Source: an uncultured Bacteroidales bacterium
GTDB taxonomy: Bacteria; Bacteroidota; Bacteroidia; Bacteroidales; Paludibacteraceae
Direction of reading: 5' to 3'
Assembly (NCBI GenBank): GCA_934667275.1
Contig: CAKULK010000019.1
Span: forward strand, 1 to 30,101
Length of the DNA stretch: 30,101 nt
Shown here: positions 26,349 through 30,101 of the stretch, piece by piece
Layout: each line of letters begins with the position of its first letter
Numbering within the stretch: position 1 is the stretch's first letter
Position numbers and translations under genes: made by a program
Notes under the pieces: generated by a model
Databases searched by the model: none
What the model saw: the letters and a program-made list of their open reading frames with translations, nothing else
Told to the model about the DNA's origin: nothing

Positions 26349-26356
26349 TCGCCGTT

Positions 26357-26479
26357 ATGGATATACAAGATTTGGATAATAAGGTAAAGCAGTATTTGAA
26401 ACTTGCTTGGCATGTGTTTTTGTTGGCTGCGCTCGTTATGTTTGTGGTTTGTTTTATCCTATTGTTGATAGGAATTTGA
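26357..26479 (+). CDS. 40-aa single-span membrane protein of the microvirus, candidate lysis protein
   Basis: The ORF encodes MDIQDLDNKVKQYLKLAWH followed by a hydrophobic segment of about 20 residues (VFLLAALVMFVVCFILLLIG) and stops at TGA. The N-terminus is short and charged. It is the last coding frame of the provirus, 16 bases after VP2, with a promoter-like sequence just upstream. One membrane helix in a tiny late-position phage gene fits a lysis protein or holin-like role; phiX174 E also acts through a single N-terminal helix, though on MraY. No homologue is recognised, so function is inferred. Confidence 0.55.
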   Translation: MDIQDLDNKVKQYLKLAWHVFLLAALVMFVVCFILLLIGI

Positions 26480-26535
26480 CCCGCATGGACGCGTAGCGTA
26501 TATATCCCAAAGAGAACAGCACCGCAGGTATAACG

Positions 26536-26673
26536 TCTTCAGACCTCAAAACTATTGTGTTACGCTGGCTATTTCTTCAGTAGTCGGCGTAGCCTGTTTA
26601 TGTTAGACGCTGCACATCTTCAGCCCTCAAATCTATCCATGCAGCCCCTCGGATATATCTTCAGTAGTCGGCG
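26536..26673 (+). repeat. Imperfect ~82-bp tandem duplication built from CTTCAG modules
   Basis: Module A (TCTTCAG-A/C-CCTCAAA..TAT) lies at 26536-26554 and 26617-26635; module B (TCTTCAGTAGTCGGCG) at 26574-26589 and 26658-26673. The order is A-B-A-B with periods of 81 and 84 bases. A weaker fifth copy TTCAGCAGTC is at 26761-26770. Confidence 0.8.
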
Positions 26674-26803
26674 AAAGCCCACTGCGGGTTCCGTCCCGCC
26701 ACTATTTATTAAATAACACAAGACGCAGCGCCGCCGTCCGCGTAGGACAATTCTCGAGCATTCAGCAGTCAAGTGCATATTATAATAGCGTGGATAATAG
26801 CGA

Positions 26804-26860
26804 GCCGCCCGCCCGAGCGCAGCCGAAACGTAGTGAATGGCTGCGCTCGGGGCGGGCGGC
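26804..26860. other. Long GC-rich hairpin in the microvirus non-coding region
   Basis: The arm at 26804-26824 is complementary over 21 bp to 26839-26860, with one bulged base; the core is GCCGCCCGCC...GAGCGCAGCC. The loop is GAAACGTAGTGAAT. ATAAT / ATTAT flanks allow the stem to extend across a small internal loop. No T-run follows, so it is unlikely to be a simple terminator. In a ssDNA genome it would fold stably and could be an origin or packaging element. Confidence 0.8.
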
Positions 26861-26914
26861 ATTATTATAAAATATAAAATATAACAAAGCGAGGCTATAA
26901 GCGTGGTTTTCTGA

Positions 26915-26933
26915 CCGCTTTTCCGAAAAGCGG
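26915..26933. other. Short perfect hairpin
   Basis: CCGCTTTT / AAAAGCGG with a three-base loop CCG, an 8-bp stem close to the right end of the microvirus. Confidence 0.6.
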
Positions 26934-27071
26934 GTACCCCTACTTGATTATTATATGACCACTGACACCGTAGGTTCAGCATAGTGAAAAAATAATAATC
27001 TATTTTTGAATGTCCCTACTCTAAAATTTAAAAAAGAAAATAAAATGCAAGCATTCACATTTGAATACTTG

Positions 27072-27088
27072 CATAATCGTAATTAGGA
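27072..27088 (+). repeat. attR, dif-like 17-bp direct repeat
   Basis: Identical to 20593-20609. The phage-side flank reads TACTTG and the host-side flank CACCAAATG. The preceding base gives GCATAA-TCGTAA-TTAGGA, close to the bacterial dif layout. Confidence 0.85.
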
Positions 27089-27089
27089 C

Positions 27090-27127
27090 ACCAAATGAGT
27101 GGCTTATCAGTAGCCACACCATTTGGT
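27090..27127. other. Inverted repeat beside attR, downstream of aspS
   Basis: ACCAAATG (27090-27097) pairs with CATTTGGT (27120-27127), and TGGCT (27100-27104) with AGCCA (27112-27116). It lies between the Xer site and the 3' end of aspS. It may act as a weak aspS terminator; no clear T-run follows on the minus strand. Confidence 0.5.
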
Positions 27128-27157
27128 ATATTTGTTGTACTTGCTATCTTTCTGCCA

Positions 27158-28954
27158 TTACTCGCTGTCTTTCTTTTTGCGGATGTCGAGTTGGAGTTCG
27201 TCCAATTGGATGGGGTCAAGGACACCAGGGGCACCGAGCATCACGTCACGACCTTGGTTGTTCTTGGGGAAGGCAATGCAGTCGCGGATGCTATCCAAGC
27301 CCGCAAACAGGCTGACAAATCTATCCAAGCCATACGCCAGACCTCCGTGAGGTGGTGCGCCGTACTTGAAGGCATTCATCAAGAAACCGAACTTCTTCTG
27401 CGCCTGTTCGGGCGTGAATCCGAGAATCTCAAACGTCTTCTCCTGCAACTGCGCATCGTGGATACGGATACTACCGCCACCAACCTCTACACCGTTGATT
27501 ACCATGTCATAAGCGTTTGCGCGTACGGCAGCCGGATTGGTGTCCATCAGCGGGATATCCTCAGGCTTGGGACTGGTGAAAGGATGGTGCATCGCCATGA
27601 GGCGGTTCTCCTCGTCGCTCCATTCGTACATCGGGAAGTCGATAACCCACAGGCATGAGAACTTCTTCGGGTCACGAAGCCCAAGTTGGCGTCCCATTTC
27701 GAGACGCAATTCGCTGAGTTGCTTGCGCGTCTTCATAGCGTCGTCGCCGCTCAAAATCAGCAGCAAGTCACCTGCTTCCGCCTGCATCTCGTGCGCAACC
27801 GCCTGCAAAACATCCTGTCCGTAGAACTTGTCCACGCTCGACTTGATGCTGCCGTCAGCCTCCACGCGCGCATAAACCATACCTTTGGCACCTACTTGCG
27901 GGCGTTTCACGAACTCGGTAAGTGCGTCCAACTGCTTGCGGGTGTAGTGTGCGCAACCCTTGGCGCAGATACCACCTATATACTGGGCGTTGGCAAAGAC
28001 GCTAAAGCGTTCATTTTCAGGTTTCTGCTCCTCTGCCGCGTGGAAGATGTCCTGCAACTCGACAAAGGTCATGCCGAAACGTGTGTCGGGCTTGTCGCTG
28101 CCGTAGTACTTCATAGCGTCCGCCCATGTCATGCGCGGCAGTTTGGGGAGGTCTATGTTGAGAATGGTCTTGAACAGGTGACGAGACATGCCTTCGAACA
28201 TGTTCAGTACGTCTTCCTGTTCTACAAAGGACATCTCGCAGTCGATTTGGGTGAACTCCGGCTGGCGGTCGGCACGCAGGTCCTCATCGCGGAAGCACTT
28301 GACAATCTGAAAATAACGGTCGAATCCGCTGACCATGAGCAACTGCTTCAGTATTTGCGGGCTTTGCGGCAGTGCGTAGAACTGACCGGGATTCATGCGG
28401 CTGGGTACGACAAAGTCACGTGCGCCTTCGGGCGTGGAGTTAACCAACACAGGCGTTTCCACCTCAAGGAAGCCCTGTTCGTCCAAGTAGCGACGCACCT
28501 CAAACGCCATCTTGTGGCGCAGTTCGAGGTTCTTGCGTACACATGAGCGGCGCAGGTCGAGGTAACGGTATTTCATACGCAAGTCGTCGCCTCCGTCCGT
28601 GTCGTCCTCAATGGTGAAAGGAGGTGTTACAGCGGGATTGAGCACGTTGAGTTCGCATACTTTTATCTCAACCTCTCCTGTAGGTAACTGGGCGTTTTTG
28701 CTCTGTCTTTCAATGACTTCGCCCTTCACTTGCAGTACATATTCGCGTCCTACCGAATTGGCTTTCTCAAGCATGGCATCCTCTTCGGGCTTGCCCGTGG
28801 TCTGGAATGCCAACTGCGTGATGCCGTAGCGGTCGCGCAAGTCGATAAAGGTCATGCCACCCATTTTACGGATTCTCTGAACCCATCCGGCGAGTGTTAC
28901 CGTTTTTCCCACATCGGCGAGACGTAACTCGCCGCAAGTTGCTGTTCTAAACAT
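27158..28954 (-). CDS. aspS: Aspartyl-tRNA synthetase
   Basis: A 598-residue class IIb synthetase that charges tRNA-Asp in the cytoplasm. The N-terminal OB-fold anticodon-binding domain reads VTLAGWVQRIRKMGGMTFID. Class II motif 2 is at about 220 (FRDEDLRADRQPEFTQID), the bacterial GAD insertion follows in the middle, and motif 3 is at about 540 (GLAYGLDRFVSLFAG). The length is that of the bacterial type with the GAD insertion. It starts 40 bp after the fabD stop on the same strand, so the two are probably co-transcribed. Its 3' end lies 70 bases from the microvirus attR. Confidence 0.97.
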   Translation of the reverse strand: MFRTATCGELRLADVGKTVTLAGWVQRIRKMGGMTFIDLRDRYGITQLAFQTTGKPEEDAMLEKANSVGREYVLQVKGEVIERQSKNAQLPTGEVEIKVCELNVLNPAVTPPFTIEDDTDGGDDLRMKYRYLDLRRSCVRKNLELRHKMAFEVRRYLDEQGFLEVETPVLVNSTPEGARDFVVPSRMNPGQFYALPQSPQILKQLLMVSGFDRYFQIVKCFRDEDLRADRQPEFTQIDCEMSFVEQEDVLNMFEGMSRHLFKTILNIDLPKLPRMTWADAMKYYGSDKPDTRFGMTFVELQDIFHAAEEQKPENERFSVFANAQYIGGICAKGCAHYTRKQLDALTEFVKRPQVGAKGMVYARVEADGSIKSSVDKFYGQDVLQAVAHEMQAEAGDLLLILSGDDAMKTRKQLSELRLEMGRQLGLRDPKKFSCLWVIDFPMYEWSDEENRLMAMHHPFTSPKPEDIPLMDTNPAAVRANAYDMVINGVEVGGGSIRIHDAQLQEKTFEILGFTPEQAQKKFGFLMNAFKYGAPPHGGLAYGLDRFVSLFAGLDSIRDCIAFPKNNQGRDVMLGAPGVLDPIQLDELQLDIRKKKDSE

Positions 28955-28994
28955 ATATCTTGTTGGTTTTTAGTCGTTTCTATATCTCTGTCCC

Positions 28995-29864
28995 CTACCC
29001 CACACTGACGTTGGCGTCTATCTTGCGGATAAGCCCTTTGAGCACGTCTCCGGGTCCGAACTCGTAGAACTCGGTGGCTCCGTCGGCAATCATCTGCTGC
29101 ACACTCTGCGTCCAATGTACGGGCGAGGTGAGTTGTTGTAACAACTGCTGTTTGATAATGTCTTTGTCGGTCTCGGCACGTGCGCTTACATTCTGATACA
29201 CAGGACATTGCGGCGTATGGAAGTCGGTACGGAGAATCGCCTCGCGCAGTTCCTCCGCCGCGGGCTGCATCAAGGGCGAATGGAAGGCACCGCCTACGGG
29301 CAGGCGCAATGCGCGCTTGGCACCCGCCGCCTTGAGCAACTGGCAAGCCTGCTCCACCCCACTCACCGTGCCCGAAATCACTACCTGCCCCGGGCAGTTG
29401 AAGTTCGCCGCCACGACGATGTCGCCCTTTATTTGGCGGCATGTGCTGTCCACCACCTCGTCGGGAAGCCCGAGTACGGCAGCCATCGTGGACTCCTGCA
29501 CCTCGCACGCGCGCTGCATCGCCTGCGCGCGCGCGCTAACCAATAGGAGACCGTCCTCCCAGCCGAGTATCCCTGCCGCTACGAGCGCGGAGAACTCGCC
29601 GAGGCTGTGCCCCGCGACCATGTCGGGACACTCCACCGTCATCAGTTCGGATGTCACTATAGAATGCAGATACACAGCAGGTTGCGTGACTCGCGTTTGT
29701 TTGATGTCGTCACTACTTCCCTCAAACATCACGTCCGTCAAGCGGAAACCGAGCAGTTGGTTTGCCCGCTCCATTTTGGCACGCGCGGCAGGGTATTTGT
29801 CGTACAAATCCTTGCCCATGCCCGTGTATTGTGCCCCCTGACCGGGGAAAACAAATGCTTTCAT
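28995..29864 (-). CDS. fabD: Malonyl-CoA:ACP transacylase
   Basis: A 289-residue enzyme that moves the malonyl group from CoA to acyl carrier protein at the start of fatty acid synthesis. It begins with MKAFVFPGQGAQYTGMG, the family N-terminus. The serine nucleophile is S87 in AGHSLGEFSALVA; the catalytic histidine is near 197 in GGAFHSPLMQPA. The ATG at 29864 is chosen over a TTG three codons upstream because the family starts at this methionine. The gene ends with TAG, showing that TAG is used as a normal stop in this genome. Confidence 0.96.
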   Translation of the reverse strand: MKAFVFPGQGAQYTGMGKDLYDKYPAARAKMERANQLLGFRLTDVMFEGSSDDIKQTRVTQPAVYLHSIVTSELMTVECPDMVAGHSLGEFSALVAAGILGWEDGLLLVSARAQAMQRACEVQESTMAAVLGLPDEVVDSTCRQIKGDIVVAANFNCPGQVVISGTVSGVEQACQLLKAAGAKRALRLPVGGAFHSPLMQPAAEELREAILRTDFHTPQCPVYQNVSARAETDKDIIKQQLLQQLTSPVHWTQSVQQMIADGATEFYEFGPGDVLKGLIRKIDANVSVG

Positions 29865-29912
29865 GTCTGACAATCTATCTGTGCGGAACTGCTACGCGTT
29901 CCATTTAGCCTG

Positions 29913-29944
29913 CAAAGTTACAAAAAACAGCGGACATATACAAC
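29913..29944 (-). promoter_or_regulatory. fabD-aspS promoter
   Basis: On the minus strand TAACTTTG (29913-29920) is a perfect -7 box. GTTG (29941-29944), 20 bases upstream, is a three-of-four match to the -33 box. The predicted leader is about 40 bases. Confidence 0.6.
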
Positions 29945-30081
29945 AAGCATACGGAAAATTTCGGCACGACTGCGCGTCTGCAACATTAAAAACCATAGCC
30001 GATTGTCGAACTCTAAGCATCCTCTGTCTTACACGGAAAAAGGTTGACTCATAGAATATAAAAAAATAAATAAAAGATTTT

Positions 30082-30101
30082 ATGAGTACAAAACGTAGGA
30101 C
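30082..30101 (+). CDS. Possible 5' end of a plus-strand gene, cut by the window edge
   Basis: ATGAGTACAAAACGTAGGAC would encode MSTKRR and then leaves the window. It follows an A-rich leader of the kind seen before starts in this genome. Too short to identify. Confidence 0.3.

Larger units (their letters stand above)
26480..27071 (+). other. Non-coding right end of the microvirus
   Basis: About 590 bases without a credible gene. They hold an imperfect two-copy ~82-bp duplication (26536-26673), a long GC-rich hairpin (26804-26860), a short hairpin (26915-26933) and an AT-rich tail reaching attR. In a circular ssDNA phage this segment is the natural place for the origin of complementary or rolling-circle synthesis and for packaging signals, although none can be assigned by sequence alone. 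Confidence 0.7.
20593..27088 (+). mobile_element. Integrated temperate microvirus (Alpavirinae-like Microviridae provirus)
   Basis: A 6479-bp unit (distance between equivalent points of the two repeats) flanked by 17-bp direct repeats. It contains rolling-circle Rep, major capsid VP1 and pilot VP2 genes in one direction, plus small ORFs and a non-coding segment. Size and gene content match circular ssDNA microviruses of the Alpavirinae type, for which proviruses in Bacteroides and Prevotella are documented. No integrase is encoded; the repeats resemble dif, so host XerC/XerD are the likely recombinases. The element sits between lon and aspS. All virion genes are present. VP2 has an in-frame TAG, so infectivity is uncertain. 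Confidence 0.95.

Noticed and set aside
26620..26982. 120-codon minus-strand frame in the microvirus non-coding region
   Set aside because: It crosses the long hairpin and module duplication, on the strand opposite all viral genes, with no coding signature.
27686..28546. 286-codon plus-strand frame opposite aspS
   Set aside because: Shadow of aspS; class II synthetase motifs are clear on the minus strand.
1..30101. tRNA, rRNA or CRISPR array
   Set aside because: No cloverleaf with a GTTCNANNC arm, no rRNA segment and no regularly spaced repeat-spacer pattern was seen. The dif-like integration therefore does not use a tRNA gene.

Overview
The window is bacterial chromosome, most likely from a gut or oral Bacteroidales (Bacteroides/Prevotella-like). 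Three things point there. Genes are preceded by the Bacteroidetes promoter pattern TTTG-N19-21-TAnnTTTG rather than Shine-Dalgarno sites. The protein families are typical of the order: choloylglycine hydrolase, exported C1 peptidase, S1/P1 nuclease, and a large secreted beta-helix-like protein with a G-x-Y-x-x-x-G-Q...LPAG-x-YIV tail. The integrated microvirus is of the Alpavirinae type known from Bacteroides and Prevotella.

Layout. 1-914 is AT-rich and holds no convincing gene, only short repeats and a promoter. An XRE regulator (969-1376) converges on mfd (1402-4749, minus). Divergently from mfd runs an exported bile-salt-hydrolase-like enzyme (4905-5993), closed by a strong terminator. A tightly packed plus-strand cluster follows: GT2 glycosyltransferase, C_GCAxxG_C_C redox protein, MFS transporter, dihydrolipoyl dehydrogenase, and a YbaK/ProX-type tRNA editing protein. 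Next is an exported S1/P1 nuclease carrying an exact 66-bp internal duplication. Between 11.95 and 12.28 kb is a promoter-to-terminator stretch with strong hairpins and no gene, a candidate non-coding RNA. A large secreted protein gene (12429-16517) is broken by one in-frame TAG and is followed by a 47-codon ORF. On the minus strand are an exported C1 peptidase and lon. From 20593 to 27088 lies a 6.5-kb temperate microvirus between 17-bp dif-like direct repeats. Beyond it are aspS and fabD (minus, probably one operon), and the window ends at the first codons of a possible plus-strand gene.

The provirus reads in one direction: an 86-aa ORF coupled to the rolling-circle Rep (VP4), a 109-aa protein (scaffold candidate), a 66-aa predicted lipoprotein, the major capsid protein VP1, the pilot protein VP2, and a 40-aa single-span membrane ORF with its own promoter-like sequence. 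A non-coding segment with an imperfect ~82-bp duplication and a 21-bp GC-rich hairpin completes it. VP2 carries six tandem 14-residue repeats and one in-frame TAG at a position where glutamine fits. With the TAG in the secreted-protein gene, that makes two amber-interrupted genes in 30 kb, while fabD, the XRE gene and others use TAG as an ordinary stop. The two small membrane-type ORFs are the best candidates for the unknown lysis function of this virus group.
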